Assembly (NCBI RefSeq): GCF_018282115.1
Contig: NZ_CP054306.1
Coordinates: forward strand, 434,001 to 498,000
Direction: 5' to 3'
DNA: 64,000 nucleotides
Origin: Synechocystis sp. PCC 7338
Lineage (GTDB): Bacteria > Cyanobacteriota > Cyanobacteriia > Cyanobacteriales > Microcystaceae
The translations under genes were made by a program, and so were the position numbers. The notes under the pieces were generated by a model that had not been told where the DNA came from, made no database searches, and was given only the letters and a program-made list of their open reading frames with translations. Shown here in pieces: positions 47,559 through 57,583 of this stretch. How positions within the stretch are numbered: position 1 is the stretch's first letter; every line of letters starts with the position of its first letter.

Positions 47559-48464
47559 CTAGGCCAGACCAAGCTTGGCTAACACTGGTGCAGTGGAAAC
47601 CACATGGTGGTCAAGTCCTAGATCTTTGGGATTAATGCCAAGGGCCAAACCCACCAATTGGGGCAGATGTAACACTGGCAAATTTAATGCCTGCCCCAAC
47701 ACCTTACCAATTTCCGGTTGACGGGAATCCAATTGTAGATGGCATAGGGGACAGGGAGTAACCAAACAATCGGCCCCAGCGGCGATCGCCGTTTGTAAAT
47801 GTCGACCAGCCAGTTGGAAAGATTGGGCCGTGGCATAACTGGAAATAGGCCAACCACAGCATTGGGTGCGACCTTCGTAGTAAATGGGATTAGCTCCTAG
47901 GGTAGCAAAGACTTTTTCCAGGGATTGGGGATCAAAAGGATTGGCTTCCGGTAAATTTTCCTGGGCCCGGAGCAGGTAACAGCCATAGAAAGAAGCACAG
48001 TTGAGGCCGGCTAAATTTTTCTTCACCCGCTGGGCCAGGGTTTCTAAGCCAAAATCTTGCACCAAAGCCCAGAGTAAATGGGTCACCCGACCGGAACCTC
48101 GATAGGGAGCACAGCTTTCTTTTTTTAAATAACCGTTGATTTGCTCCACATAAGCAGGATCATTTTTTTGAGCTTTTTTAAGCCGTTCGTCCACATGGGC
48201 AATTACCCCCTGACAGGTACTGCAATGGGTTAATAAAGGCAACTTCAACTGTTCCGCCAAGGCGATATTGCGAGCATTAACGCTATCTTCCAACAGTTGG
48301 GAATCTTCCTTAAAGGTGCCGGAACCACAACAGGAAGCTTTTTTTAGTTCCACTAATTTAATGCCCAAAGCTTTGCTCAGGGCGGTGGTGGCCAGGTGCA
48401 GTTCCCCACAGGCCCCCTGGGCAACGCAACCGGGAAAGTAGGCATATTCAAGGGCAGTAGTCAT
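47559..48464 (-). CDS. CCG-domain protein, HdrB/SdhE-like
   Basis: A 301-residue protein with two CCG domains: [20 protein letters not shown] and [15 protein letters not shown] in the first half, [16 protein letters not shown] and [20 protein letters not shown] in the second. These Cys clusters match heterodisulfide reductase subunit B and the membrane-associated subunit (SdhE) of E-type succinate:quinone oxidoreductases. In Synechocystis this is slr0201, and a succinate-dehydrogenase role is plausible but not shown by this sequence. Confidence 0.85.
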   Translation of the reverse strand: MTTALEYAYFPGCVAQGACGELHLATTALSKALGIKLVELKKASCCGSGTFKEDSQLLEDSVNARNIALAEQLKLPLLTHCSTCQGVIAHVDERLKKAQKNDPAYVEQINGYLKKESCAPYRGSGRVTHLLWALVQDFGLETLAQRVKKNLAGLNCASFYGCYLLRAQENLPEANPFDPQSLEKVFATLGANPIYYEGRTQCCGWPISSYATAQSFQLAGRHLQTAIAAGADCLVTPCPLCHLQLDSRQPEIGKVLGQALNLPVLHLPQLVGLALGINPKDLGLDHHVVSTAPVLAKLGLA

Positions 48465-48599
48465 GGCGGCGACGGGAAGTGTTCTCTTCTAGGCAGTATA
48501 TCGTGGGCTTTTGGTCTAGGAACAAAAACCAGCGGTGCCTATTGCTCCCCAACAATGCCCCTAATTCGCTCAATTTCTGGCCCGGTCGACTATCGTAAT

Positions 48600-49313
48600 T
48601 CAGCTTTCCGTATCAATGTGGAGTAGATAACCTGCCCCCACCACCGTTTCTAACCATTGTTCGCCAGTAGAGGTTTGGCCAAAGATTTTACGAATTTCCA
48701 TGGCCAAGCGATCCAGATCCTGTTCGTGGGAACCAAAATCATTCGGGCCCCAAATTGCTGTAATTATTTCCGCCCGGGGGCAAACGATGGCAGTGCCCTG
48801 GTTAGCTAAATTTTTACTGGCAATGTGGTGCAACATTTTTCGGACTTGAGGGCGCACATGAACTCTCTGGCGATCGCCATTTTGCACTTGGAAAAGAGTT
48901 TGTTGACTAGTGTTAAAAATCCAGGACTTAGAGGGGGAAACCTGAGAACGGAGCACCGCCACCCGCTTGGTTTGACTTGGATCAATAAACTGCAAACGCC
49001 AATGGTGAATCCAGATCACATCTTCCGATACCATGGGCAACATCCTTACCCGCTGATGGATCAACTGCAGCCGCTGGCCCTGTCTTTCCACCGTGGTGCC
49101 ATTGGTGCTCTGGTCGATAATTTGCCACCCTTCCACTTCCCTGGCCAGGACACAGTGGTGAATGCGGGTAATGATGCCATCTTCCTCGGGCAAAACAATA
49201 TCATTGCACTGAGGCAAACGACCAATGGTATAGCGGGTTTTGATGAGATTAAGCCGTTCCTCTTTGCCGTCGGGAGCTTGAATTTTCAGGTAGGGAATCA
49301 GGCCGTCGATCAT
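48600..49313 (-). CDS. FHA-domain regulator with winged-helix DNA-binding domain
   Basis: A 237-residue protein. The N-terminal FHA domain (about 8-110) carries YTIGRLPQCNDIVLP and DQSTNGTTVERQGQRLQL, typical for phosphothreonine recognition. The C-terminal part (about 145-235) resembles an OmpR-type winged helix (VRPQVRKMLHHIASKNL, IITAIWGPNDFGSHEQDLDR, LETVVGAGYLL). It may be a transcription regulator controlled by a Ser/Thr kinase. It is divergent from sigC with a gap of 170 bases. Confidence 0.85.
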   Translation of the reverse strand: MIDGLIPYLKIQAPDGKEERLNLIKTRYTIGRLPQCNDIVLPEEDGIITRIHHCVLAREVEGWQIIDQSTNGTTVERQGQRLQLIHQRVRMLPMVSEDVIWIHHWRLQFIDPSQTKRVAVLRSQVSPSKSWIFNTSQQTLFQVQNGDRQRVHVRPQVRKMLHHIASKNLANQGTAIVCPRAEIITAIWGPNDFGSHEQDLDRLAMEIRKIFGQTSTGEQWLETVVGAGYLLHIDTES

Positions 49314-49483
49314 AGCTTTTTGGAAAGGTTTACAATGGGGGAAACCCGAGATAGAACCAGATTGTCCAGGGAACCCCCAACTGCCATCGGACTGGTTTAC
49401 TGTGCCGGTGCGGACGAAAAATTAAACAATTAAAGAATGTTACCCTTGACTTAACATCGAGCCCCAGTCACCCCCGGACCTCC

Positions 49484-50698
49484 ATGACTAAACCGAGCAA
49501 CGATGAGCCGCCACCGACTAATGTACGAAATTTGGAAGCTATGTCGCCACCGGAGGAGGAGGATTTAACGGCAGATTTGCCGGACTTGGCATACACTGCT
49601 GTTGCCCATCGTCAGCAATTTAGCACTGATTTAGTGCGCCTTTACCTCCAGGACATTGGACGCATTCCGCTGTTGAAGCGGGACGAAGAGGTGCAGGTGG
49701 CCCAGCAGGTGCAAAGCTATCTCCGTCTGGTGGAAATGCAAAATCAGGCCGCAGGATCTGAGCCGGTCATGGAGCAATATCAAACGGCGATCGCCATCCA
49801 TGATCAATTGTTAGCCCAATTGGGGCATCGTCCTTCCTATGAGCGTTGGGCCAAAACCCTCGGGCAAACCGTAGCGGTTCTCAAGCAAACCCTCAAAACA
49901 GGCAAACAACGATGGGCTGAGTTAGCAGGGTTGACGGTGGAAGAATTGGACAAAGTTGAAAAGCAGGGCATTACGGCCAAAGCTCACATGATCAAAGCCA
50001 ATCTAAGGCTAGTGGTTTCCGTTGCGAAGAAATATCAAAATCGGGGCTTGGAACTTTTAGACCTGATCCAAGAGGGCACCCTGGGGTTGGAGCGGGCGGT
50101 GGAAAAATTTGATCCCACCAAGGGTTACCGTTTTAGCACCTATTCCTACTGGTGGATTCGCCAGGGCATCACCAGGGCGATCGCCACCCAGAGTCGCATG
50201 ATTCGTTTGCCAGTGCATATCACCGAGAAGTTAAACAAAATTAAACGGGCCCAAAGAAAAATTTCCCAAGAAAAGGGCCACACCCCCAGAATAGATGAAG
50301 TGGCGGAAGAATTGGGTATGACCCCGGAGCAGGTGCGGGAAGTACTGACCCAAGTGCCCCGTTCGGTCTCTTTGGAGCTAAAAGTTGGCCAGGATAAGGA
50401 CACGGAGCTGATGGATTTACTCGAAACCGACACCCAGTCACCGGAGGACGAGTTGATGCGAGAAGCTCTCCAGAGTGACATGCAGGAAATTTTGCTAGAT
50501 TTGACCCCTAGGGAACAGGAAGTGATTGCCCTACGTTTTGGTTTCCAAGACGGTGTGGCGCACTCCCTCTCGGAAATTGGCCGCATCTTGAATTTATCGA
50601 GGGAAAGAGTACGACAGATTGAAGCCAAAGCTCTGCAAAAGTTACGCCATCCCCGCCGGCGGGACCGCGTCCGGGACTATTACGAAAATTTGGGTTAG
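49484..50698 (+). CDS. sigC: Group 2 RNA polymerase sigma factor SigC
   Basis: A 404-residue sigma-70-family factor. Region 1.2 (LVRLYLQDIGRIPLLKRDEE), region 2 (AHMIKANLRLVVSVAKKYQN, ELLDLIQEGTLGLERAVEKF and FSTYSYWWIRQGITRAIATQ), region 3 (LNKIKRAQRKISQEKGHTPR) and region 4 (EQEVIALRFG and LSEIGRILNLSRERVRQIEA) are complete. Region 1.1 is short and acidic. Length matches sll0184 (SigC), linked to stationary-phase and heat adaptation. The FHA regulator divergent to it may share the promoter region. Confidence 0.93.
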   Translation: MTKPSNDEPPPTNVRNLEAMSPPEEEDLTADLPDLAYTAVAHRQQFSTDLVRLYLQDIGRIPLLKRDEEVQVAQQVQSYLRLVEMQNQAAGSEPVMEQYQTAIAIHDQLLAQLGHRPSYERWAKTLGQTVAVLKQTLKTGKQRWAELAGLTVEELDKVEKQGITAKAHMIKANLRLVVSVAKKYQNRGLELLDLIQEGTLGLERAVEKFDPTKGYRFSTYSYWWIRQGITRAIATQSRMIRLPVHITEKLNKIKRAQRKISQEKGHTPRIDEVAEELGMTPEQVREVLTQVPRSVSLELKVGQDKDTELMDLLETDTQSPEDELMREALQSDMQEILLDLTPREQEVIALRFGFQDGVAHSLSEIGRILNLSRERVRQIEAKALQKLRHPRRRDRVRDYYENLG

Positions 50699-50699
50699 G

Positions 50700-51530
50700 T
50701 CATTGATCTGCTAAAACTTTAACGGCGATCGCCTCTGGACTGTTAATCGCCAAAATACTTTGGGGCGGACAGGCATGCCATTTGGGGTCAGTAAATAGGG
50801 GTTCCGAGGCAACAATTACTCCCCCCGGACAGCGCTCACTATCAGCCAGCCAATATAAACTCGGTTCCGGTTGACGACTGGCATAACGACAGGCCACAAT
50901 GCGCTGACCATCGGCCAGGAGAATATTAGCAGAAAAATAAGTGTTATGTTGTCGGGCCAACTCTGCCAACGTTAACAAACTTGCTTCTAGCGCCTCCCCC
51001 AAGCTAGTCTTTGCCTCATCGTTATCACCCAGGGAAGCCTGCCTTGACCGTCGGAGATTGTCCAAAATTAGGGCAAAAATATGTTCCGAGTCGGTGGTGC
51101 CATGGATGAACTGATAACTAGCATCGCTCAATAAATTGCGTAGGGGACGGTAGAGAGTAGTCCGGAAATTATTGATAAATCCATTGTGGACAAATAAAAG
51201 CCCCTCCTCCGTAAAGGGCTGACAATTAGTCAAATCCACTGCCAAAGGCGGCGTTGCACTGCGGACATAACTTACAAAACAACTGGACTGGATATACCGA
51301 CTCAGGTGGGGAAGATTAATGTCACTCCAAATGGGCAGGACATTCTTGTAGAGATAGGGGCGGGGCTGATGCCCCTGGTCAAACCAACCCAATCCAAAAC
51401 CATCGGCATTCAACAGCCCCGCTGTCATTTCCTGGGGTTGATAGCTCTGGACAATCAGGGAATGTTCCGGGCGATAAATCAGTTGCTCTGGTCGCAGTGG
51501 TTGACCCAGATACCCTAAAAGACGACACAT
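50700..51530 (-). CDS. Class II glutamine amidotransferase (EgtC-like)
   Basis: A 276-residue N-terminal-nucleophile hydrolase from ATG 51530. Cys2 directly after the start Met ([20 protein letters not shown]) is the expected nucleophile, so this start is favoured over the longest frame at 51728. Further family parts are [28 protein letters not shown] and [15 protein letters not shown]. EgtC homologues remove a gamma-glutamyl group in ergothioneine synthesis in mycobacteria; the substrate in cyanobacteria is not known to me. Its stop lies one base from the sigC stop, convergently. Confidence 0.85.
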   Translation of the reverse strand: MCRLLGYLGQPLRPEQLIYRPEHSLIVQSYQPQEMTAGLLNADGFGLGWFDQGHQPRPYLYKNVLPIWSDINLPHLSRYIQSSCFVSYVRSATPPLAVDLTNCQPFTEEGLLFVHNGFINNFRTTLYRPLRNLLSDASYQFIHGTTDSEHIFALILDNLRRSRQASLGDNDEAKTSLGEALEASLLTLAELARQHNTYFSANILLADGQRIVACRYASRQPEPSLYWLADSERCPGGVIVASEPLFTDPKWHACPPQSILAINSPEAIAVKVLADQ

Positions 51531-52165
51531 AAAAAATTTTCGATAATCTTGGCAACCCGCTTCAATTCTCCCAACCGAAGGAAAACAAATCACAGTGGTC
51601 GCCCATCCTGGATCTTGATGGGGAGCATAGAACCAGCTCAAAAAGCCCTTGAGGGCAAAAAACGGCAAGAAAAAGCCCCTGGGCGTCTTTCCTTGTTTCG
51701 ACTCCGGGGGCTTCAACTTACTCCTCACACACCTCTAGATAATAACCCCCTCACCCTCCACCCCCATGGGCACTGTGACAGTTAAAAGATTGTCATAATA
51801 CCTTGGGTGATTGTCAGGAAAAATTGACTTTTTGTGATTTCGTCCCAGGATTGGTGGGGTCGAATCATACAAAACTTCACAGGATAAGTCAGAGTATGAT
51901 GACACAGGATTTGTCATAATGCCTGGAAATCGTTAGTGGCAGTCGATTTTAAAGTCTTGATCCCCTTGACGTTCCGCCGCCACCCTATGTTACAAAAGGT
52001 GAAGCTTGTGATCCCCGTGGAAATTCCTCCGGCGATCGCCCTGATCAAAAATCAACAATGCTCCCCCGGTGTTCACCATTGGAAGTAACTAACCCTGTCC
52101 TCTTTCCACGGGCTGATTGTGGAAACCCATAGTATGGACTGTCCCATAAACCCAAAGTAATTGTT
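51531..52165. other. Long intergenic region between divergent genes
   Basis: This 635-base gap has no gene that I can support. It holds two near-identical motifs TGTCATAAT at 51791-51799 and 51912-51920, 121 bases apart, both in AT-rich context that could be promoter or operator elements (CATAAT resembles a -10 box). A HIP1 site lies at about 52031-52040. A small regulatory RNA cannot be excluded. Confidence 0.35.
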
Positions 52166-53425
52166 ATGGCTAAAGAAGACCGACCCTCCCTCGAAGACAT
52201 GACGCTGCGACAATTACGCCGAGTTGCCAGTGAATGCAATATTTCCCGGTACAGTCGGATGCGTAAATCCCAGCTCCTAGCAGAGGTGGAAAAGGCTCTC
52301 AACAAACCTGCCCCTGCACCATTTTCTGTCAAATCCGTTAACCGTCCCCAGGAGGAACAAGCTGTGGAAGCTTCTAAATTTGAACTTGGTCAAGATGATA
52401 AAATTGGTGCCCCCCTCACCGCCGTCGATGAAGTTTTGGGAGATTTGCCCGGTGGTTATGGTGAAAGCCGCATTACCCTCATGCCCAGGGATCCCCAGTG
52501 GGCCTACGCCTATTGGGATATTCCCAAAGAACATAAGGATTCTCTCCGTAGTCAAGGGGGACAACAGTTGGCCCTACGACTCTACGACGTGACCGACCTG
52601 GATTGGCAGACCGCAAGCCCCCACAGCGTCCAGGAATACCTCTGTGATGAATTGGCCCGAGAATGGTATTTGCCCATCCCTGTAAGTGATCGGGATTATG
52701 CCCTAGACATTGGTTACCGCACCTTTGATGGTCGCTGGCTCACCCTGGCCCGTTCCACCCCCATTCGCATTCCCCCCGTTTATCCCTCCGATTGGGTAGA
52801 AGATGTGTTTGTCACCGTCAACTGGGACGAAGACCTCCAAGGCAAAACCATTTACCAATTGGTGCCCCCCAGCAAGCGTTCTGTGGGAGTTTTCACCGCC
52901 GTCTATGACCAAGTGTTTGACATGGCCCAAGGCGCTGAAGCCCTACGTATGGCTGGCTCTCTCTACGGCTCCATGCAGCACATCCCCGGTTCCGTTACCC
53001 ATGAACAAACCTTAAGCTCCTATGTGTTTCCCTCCGGAGTGGGACTGTGGGCAGCCCCCAATGTTTCTGGCTTAAATATGTCCGGCATTGGCATGGGTTA
53101 TGGCCTTTCCAGTAGCGAATTTATGGCCTCGGAAGCCCCAATTCGTCCCCGACAATTCTGGTTAGTGGCCGATGCTGAGCTGATTGTTTACGGTGCCACG
53201 GAACCCGATGCTACGGTGACCATTGGTGGCCGTCCAATTAAACTCAATGAAGACGGTACCTTCCGTTTCCAAATGTCTTTCCAAGATAGCTTAATCGACT
53301 ATCCCATCATGGCAGTGGCGGTGGATGGGGAACAAACCCGTAACGTACATATGAAGTTCACCCGGGAGACTCCTTCCCGTAACACCAACACGAAAGAAGA
53401 AGCCGTACCGGAATGGTTTAGCTAG
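52166..53425 (+). CDS. DUF4912 protein with SAP/Rho-N-like N terminus
   Basis: A 419-residue protein. The first 45 residues (TLRQLRRVASECNISRYSRM and RKSQLLAEVEKAL) form a SAP/Rho-N-like helical motif, often nucleic-acid binding. The main domain (about 80-235) is the DUF4912 family, with ESRITLMPRDPQWAYAYWDI, HSVQEYLCDELAREWYLPI and YALDIGYRTFDGRWLTLARS. A C-terminal beta-rich section (about 320-400) has YGATEPDATVTIGGRPIKLN, an Ig-like look. Function unknown. Confidence 0.85.
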   Translation: MAKEDRPSLEDMTLRQLRRVASECNISRYSRMRKSQLLAEVEKALNKPAPAPFSVKSVNRPQEEQAVEASKFELGQDDKIGAPLTAVDEVLGDLPGGYGESRITLMPRDPQWAYAYWDIPKEHKDSLRSQGGQQLALRLYDVTDLDWQTASPHSVQEYLCDELAREWYLPIPVSDRDYALDIGYRTFDGRWLTLARSTPIRIPPVYPSDWVEDVFVTVNWDEDLQGKTIYQLVPPSKRSVGVFTAVYDQVFDMAQGAEALRMAGSLYGSMQHIPGSVTHEQTLSSYVFPSGVGLWAAPNVSGLNMSGIGMGYGLSSSEFMASEAPIRPRQFWLVADAELIVYGATEPDATVTIGGRPIKLNEDGTFRFQMSFQDSLIDYPIMAVAVDGEQTRNVHMKFTRETPSRNTNTKEEAVPEWFS

Positions 53426-53465
53426 ACTTCCTTAATTTCCGTTCGTTTTTCGTTATTTGAATTAT

Positions 53466-53522
53466 AAATTCCCCGGCCAAAGGATCTGAGTTATTGCCGT
53501 TTCCTTGGTCGGGAATTTTTTT
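53466..53522 (+). terminator. Rho-independent terminator after the DUF4912 gene
   Basis: AAATTCCCCGGCCAAAGGA and the downstream TTTCCTTGGTCGGGAATTT form a long imperfect stem, followed by a T-run at 53515-53522. It sits 40 bases after the DUF4912 stop and overlaps the end of the convergent PLD-HhH gene. Confidence 0.65.
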
Positions 53523-55188
53523 ACCAGGTAACTTTACCCCGCAAACCCTCAATCTTACTGGGCCCAATGCCCTTAACCCGGGCCAAGTCTTCTAGGGAAG
53601 TGAAAGCTTTTTGCTCTCTGGTGGCAATAATTTTTTCAGCGATGCTGGGACCAATGCCCGGTAAACTTTCCAATTCCGCTTGACTACCTCGGTTGAGGTT
53701 AACTAAGCGGTTAGGGGTGGCGGTAGCTAGGGGTTTGGGGCTTGGTTGGGGGTTGGCACATTCCTGCTCTTGGCGTTCGATGCGAGCTTGCACGGTGGGG
53801 GGTAAACCGTACTCTGTGATGGCATAGAGTCGGTCTAATTCCCGTTGGTAATGGGCCCCTATTTGGGCATTCTGTAAAACCAATACCGTTTCATCGTTGC
53901 TGTGGTTAGCGGCGGGGGACCAATTATGAGAACCGGTGATCACTGTGTAATCATCCACCAAGGCAAATTTATGGTGCAATTTATCCCCCCTTGGCAGGGC
54001 CGGTGTGCCGACAAATTCGGTTGGCAAAGCCCAGGGAAGATTACCAGGTTGTTCTAGGCAGTCTTCTAATAGTTTTACCCCCAATAGATCCAGCCCTTCA
54101 CTGTAGTAACGAAAGGCAAATCCTCGATCGATTAAAGCTTTAACCTCCGTACCCGCTTGAAATCTTTGGTTGATTACATTGGATAATGCTTGTTCACTAA
54201 AAACAAACAATGCTAACTGGATTTTTTGCTGGGCCTGATTCAGGTATTGGGCAATTAAACCGTTACTTGTTTCTGTAAAAGGTATTGCTCGGCGATCGGG
54301 GGAAAATTTTACTGTTACCGTGGTCTCCCCTACTTTTAATGCTTTAGCTGGTCTGCTGGGCTTATTAATACCAAATAGACTGTCTTTTTTTGCTCCAGGG
54401 CCATCTCCCCAAAGTAGGTTAAATTCCTCTGTAAAAAGATGGGCTACAGCCGGGGATTGTATCACCAATAAGTTATTAGCATTGCCCCGGGTGAAGTGAT
54501 CATCATAGTCGCCATACTGATCGCTGGGGGTGAAGTTGGCAGAGGTTACAATGACCGTTTTATTATCCAGCACCACAAATTTATGGTGCATCAAACCCGA
54601 TCCTTTACTGCCATCTTCTGTGTCGTCAATGAGGGGAATTTTCTGGGTGCGGAGAATCTCAATGGCATCCCGTTCTGCACTTTCTGCAGGACTGATGCGA
54701 CCATCCTGATTTTGGTCCAAATAGGCAAAGGGGGCACGGTAACGGTAAGGATCTTTTTCTGCTTCTACTGCTTCTTTAATGGTTTGGTTATAGATATTTT
54801 CTAGCACTAACCGGACTCTAACCCCGGCCCTTTGTTTCTCGACCAATGCCTGGGCAATACGGGGTAGGCGTAATTCTTGTACCGCTAGGTCGATGGTGGA
54901 CTGGGCTTCATTAATTTGATCTAGGATTATTTGCTCAAAATTGTCCCCCTGCCGTTTAAAGTTGCGGTCAGGATCAATGAAATCTGCTCCTTTGGCATCG
55001 TTGAGATTGAAATAAATTTGGATATCTTCCTGCTGGGGCAGAGGATCTGGGCGGGCCAGCGATTGCCCTAACCCCGATGGATCAACTTTGCCAATGCCAA
55101 TAATGGCGATCGCCACTAGTAGGGCTAGGGCACCCAAAATGACAATGGGGCTGAGGTTTTGTTTCCCGCCTCGGTTTAGTTTTCCCAT
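53521..55188 (-). CDS. Membrane-anchored phospholipase D-like and ComEA-like helix-hairpin-helix protein
   Basis: A 555-residue protein. An N-terminal membrane helix (about 14-33) is followed by two phospholipase D half-sites: HHKFVVLDNKTVIVTSANFT (His201) and HHKFALVDDYTVITGSHNWS (near 400). A DQNQDGRISPAE segment at 158-169 looks like an EF-hand calcium loop. The last 65 residues (about 490-553) form tandem helix-hairpin-helix motifs as in ComEA (LNRGSQAELESLPGIGPSIA, FTSLEDLARVKGIGPSKIEG). The arrangement suggests DNA binding or cleavage on the outside of the cytoplasmic membrane. It matches slr0197, which has been tied to natural transformation. Overlaps the next gene by 13 bases. Confidence 0.88.
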   Translation of the reverse strand: MGKLNRGGKQNLSPIVILGALALLVAIAIIGIGKVDPSGLGQSLARPDPLPQQEDIQIYFNLNDAKGADFIDPDRNFKRQGDNFEQIILDQINEAQSTIDLAVQELRLPRIAQALVEKQRAGVRVRLVLENIYNQTIKEAVEAEKDPYRYRAPFAYLDQNQDGRISPAESAERDAIEILRTQKIPLIDDTEDGSKGSGLMHHKFVVLDNKTVIVTSANFTPSDQYGDYDDHFTRGNANNLLVIQSPAVAHLFTEEFNLLWGDGPGAKKDSLFGINKPSRPAKALKVGETTVTVKFSPDRRAIPFTETSNGLIAQYLNQAQQKIQLALFVFSEQALSNVINQRFQAGTEVKALIDRGFAFRYYSEGLDLLGVKLLEDCLEQPGNLPWALPTEFVGTPALPRGDKLHHKFALVDDYTVITGSHNWSPAANHSNDETVLVLQNAQIGAHYQRELDRLYAITEYGLPPTVQARIERQEQECANPQPSPKPLATATPNRLVNLNRGSQAELESLPGIGPSIAEKIIATREQKAFTSLEDLARVKGIGPSKIEGLRGKVTW

Positions 55189-55538
55189 GGTTCAATTTGG
55201 ACGATCGCCAACTCGGTCTTACTTTTGCCACAGGGTTCGTTACTATCACAATCGTTAAAGGATGCCACTTGATAGGTTAATTTGACCGTTTTGCCAATTA
55301 GGACAGCCTGTTCACAAATTTCAAAGGTGGCGTATAGCCCCTGATACTGATTTCCTTGATTGTCCATCAAATCTACATAACAGGCTAAGTCTCCATTGAC
55401 CAACTCCGTAATGGTGGCGACCGCGGGCAAATTCGCTTCCATTTGTTCGGCCTGCACTGGGGGCAGTTCTTTTACTGCAGTACAGGCAACAACACCGAAG
55501 AGGAGAGTCGGCCAGAAGGGAACGGAAATAGGTTTCAT
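55176..55538 (-). CDS. Putative small lipoprotein
   Basis: A 120-residue protein with a lipoprotein-like signal (PFWPTLLFGVVACTAVKEL, Cys19). The rest is a small beta-rich domain (VNGDLACYVDLMDNQGNQY, AVLIGKTVKLTYQVASFNDC) with four Cys residues that could form disulfides in the periplasm. It ends 13 bases inside the PLD-HhH gene, so it is translationally coupled with it. Family not recognised. Confidence 0.7.
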   Translation of the reverse strand: MKPISVPFWPTLLFGVVACTAVKELPPVQAEQMEANLPAVATITELVNGDLACYVDLMDNQGNQYQGLYATFEICEQAVLIGKTVKLTYQVASFNDCDSNEPCGKSKTELAIVQIEPWEN

Positions 55539-55595
55539 TGTTTTACTGTTTTCTCCATATTTTAATCTCCCCGGCCTGGAAACCCTACAAACTTG

Positions 55596-56147
55596 TTACG
55601 GGGTGGCGATAATTTGGCCCTGGGTATCCATTACCATAATGTCCCACTGGCCGTCCTGGGCCACTTCAAAGGCAATGCGATCGCCGTTGGCATTAATGAC
55701 GGGATTCCTCGTGTCGGCGGCCAGATCGGCGGTTAAATTACGCTTTTGCTCCGTTTGGCGATCGTAGAGCACAATGTCAGTTTTTCCCTGGCGGCTGAGA
55801 GTAAAGACAATGTAGCGTCCGTCTTCGGTAATGCTGGGATGACTGGCCACCTGGTCTAGGGAATTGAGGCGGGGCAGGGTTTCCAGGCGGTTATTTTGGA
55901 GATTGTACAGATAAATTCCCTGGGTGCCGTTACGGTCGGAGGTAAAGACCAAAAAGGGATAACTCACCTGGGGAAAAATTTCCTCGGAAGCACTGTTAAC
56001 GCCCCGGCCACTGCGGTCAAAGGAAAGGCTCAGGTAACGGGGATAGCCACAGCCTGCCAATAAAAACACCAAACCTACCCAAGTTAAAGAGAACCTGAGC
56101 AAGTTGGCCAATGTTTGGAGGTAAAGTCCGGGGGCAGGGGTATCCAT
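55596..56147 (-). CDS. TolB-like beta-propeller lipoprotein
   Basis: A 183-residue protein with a lipobox (SLTWVGLVFLLAGCG) and WD40/PD40-like repeats: YPFLVFTSDRNGTQGIYLYN, HPSITEDGRYIVFTLSRQGK and NPVINANGDRIAFEVAQDGQ. Three propeller blades are visible, half of a TolB propeller. It may bind the cell wall or a periplasmic protein. It starts just before the PLD-HhH/lipoprotein pair and could be in one transcript. Confidence 0.78.
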   Translation of the reverse strand: MDTPAPGLYLQTLANLLRFSLTWVGLVFLLAGCGYPRYLSLSFDRSGRGVNSASEEIFPQVSYPFLVFTSDRNGTQGIYLYNLQNNRLETLPRLNSLDQVASHPSITEDGRYIVFTLSRQGKTDIVLYDRQTEQKRNLTADLAADTRNPVINANGDRIAFEVAQDGQWDIMVMDTQGQIIATP

Positions 56148-56202
56148 ATCCCTTTTATTTTTCCACCTCGACCCTAGTTAATACGATGCTGTTTAGGGGA
56201 AA

Positions 56203-56910
56203 CTAAAATTCCCGCACCGTGGGTTGACCGTCAATAATTTCCCCTACTAAAATCACGTCCGCTACTCCCACAAACAAACCGTTTTCCAACACACCGGGGA
56301 GATTGTTAATGGTTTTTTCCAATTCCGCTGGGTCGGCAATGGCATCAAATTTAACGTCAATGACGAGGTTGCCTTGGTCCGTGACAACGGGGCCAGCTTT
56401 TTTAATCCCCATGCGTAGTTCTGGTTTACCACCCAATTTAGTCAAAGCCCGTATTACGGGGGTCAGGGCCATGGGAATCACTTCCACCGGCAGTAAAAAG
56501 GTGGAACCCAATTTGTCCACCAACTTGCCACTGTCCACCACTACTAGAAAAGTTTCCGCCAAGGCATCGACAATTTTTTCCCTCGTGTGGGCGGCCCCTC
56601 CCCCTTTAATTAAATTTTTCTGGGGGTCAACTTCATCCGCTCCATCAATGGCGATGTCAATGCGATCAACCACATCCAAAGTCGTCAGGGGAATGCCATA
56701 TTTACGGGCCAATACTTCCGCTTGAAAGGAGGTGGGAATGCCCACTACATTTTCCAATTCTCCTTTTTTGAGGCGATCGCCAATGAACTCTAGGGCGTAG
56801 GCGGTGGTGGAACCGGTGCCCAAACCGACAATGGTGTTGGACTTAACCCGGTCAGCGGCGGCTTTCCCCACTGCTTGTTTCATCAAGTTGGCCGCATCTA
56901 GATCAGCCAT
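56203..56910 (-). CDS. rpiA: Ribose-5-phosphate isomerase A
   Basis: A 235-residue enzyme of the Calvin and pentose phosphate cycles, converting ribose 5-phosphate and ribulose 5-phosphate. Key segments are [17 protein letters not shown] (about 29-45), the catalytic DGADEVDP (near 89-96) and [20 protein letters not shown]. Length is as usual. Matches slr0194 from memory. Confidence 0.96.
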   Translation of the reverse strand: MADLDAANLMKQAVGKAAADRVKSNTIVGLGTGSTTAYALEFIGDRLKKGELENVVGIPTSFQAEVLARKYGIPLTTLDVVDRIDIAIDGADEVDPQKNLIKGGGAAHTREKIVDALAETFLVVVDSGKLVDKLGSTFLLPVEVIPMALTPVIRALTKLGGKPELRMGIKKAGPVVTDQGNLVIDVKFDAIADPAELEKTINNLPGVLENGLFVGVADVILVGEIIDGQPTVREF

Positions 56911-57127
56911 AAAAATTTAACCTCCGTTGCTTTATATTTTAAATTTTTTAATTAATGAGTTAGTTAGCGTGAATTAGACAAAATCCTATCACTCCCAATT
57001 ACCCAAGCTTTATCTAGGCTCTATGTTTTCTATAAAACCCCAATCAGGAAAAAAAGCCCGGCGATCGCCGAAATTTGTACACGGCAAAAATTATCAGAAT
57101 AGTTCTGGCCAAGAAAAGACCGTGGGC

Positions 57128-57583
57128 CTACTGGGCCGCTGTCAATTTTTCCTTCAGTTGGGCCAACTGGTCTGCCCAGCGGGGGTCAGGCTGGAAGCCT
57201 TCAGAAGCGCTACTGGCATTGGCACTGGTGCCTGCCGCTTTTTTATTACCCCGTTTTTTATCGGTGCGGGGTTGCTTAGTTTTTTCTCCACTGGCCACCG
57301 GAATTTCACTGCCTCCTTCATCATCATCCTTGGAGCGGGGGTTAGCTTTTTCGATTTTTAAAGGGCTGTCCATAAAGGATTGGCCATTGTATTTCTCGAT
57401 GAATTCATCCGCCGCTTCGTCAGTGGAAACCGTTACAAAAGCAAATCCCCGGCATTTACCCGTTTTACGGTCTTTGATAACTTTGGTGGAAACAACAGCA
57501 TTGGCTTCTGCAAATACTTCCTGTAGTGCTTCCCGCTCAATGGATTCTTTGGGTAGGTTACCGACGTAGAGACGAATGGACAT
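57128..57583 (-). CDS. rbp3: RRM-type RNA-binding protein Rbp3
   Basis: A 151-residue protein with one RRM domain in the first 83 residues: RNP2 LYVGNL (5-10) and RNP1 KCRGFAFV (43-50). The tail (about 85-151) is polar and rich in Lys, Asp, Ser and Ala, longer than the Gly-rich tails of many cyanobacterial Rbp proteins and ending DQLAQLKEKLTAAQ. From memory it matches slr0193, a protein that binds photosystem mRNAs and influences their location near thylakoids. Confidence 0.88.
   Translation of the reverse strand: MSIRLYVGNLPKESIEREALQEVFAEANAVVSTKVIKDRKTGKCRGFAFVTVSTDEAADEFIEKYNGQSFMDSPLKIEKANPRSKDDDEGGSEIPVASGEKTKQPRTDKKRGNKKAAGTSANASSASEGFQPDPRWADQLAQLKEKLTAAQ

Noticed and set aside
48825-49433. 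202-codon plus-strand frame opposite the FHA regulator
   Set aside because: It is antisense to an FHA-winged-helix protein with clear motifs and itself shows no recognisable domain.
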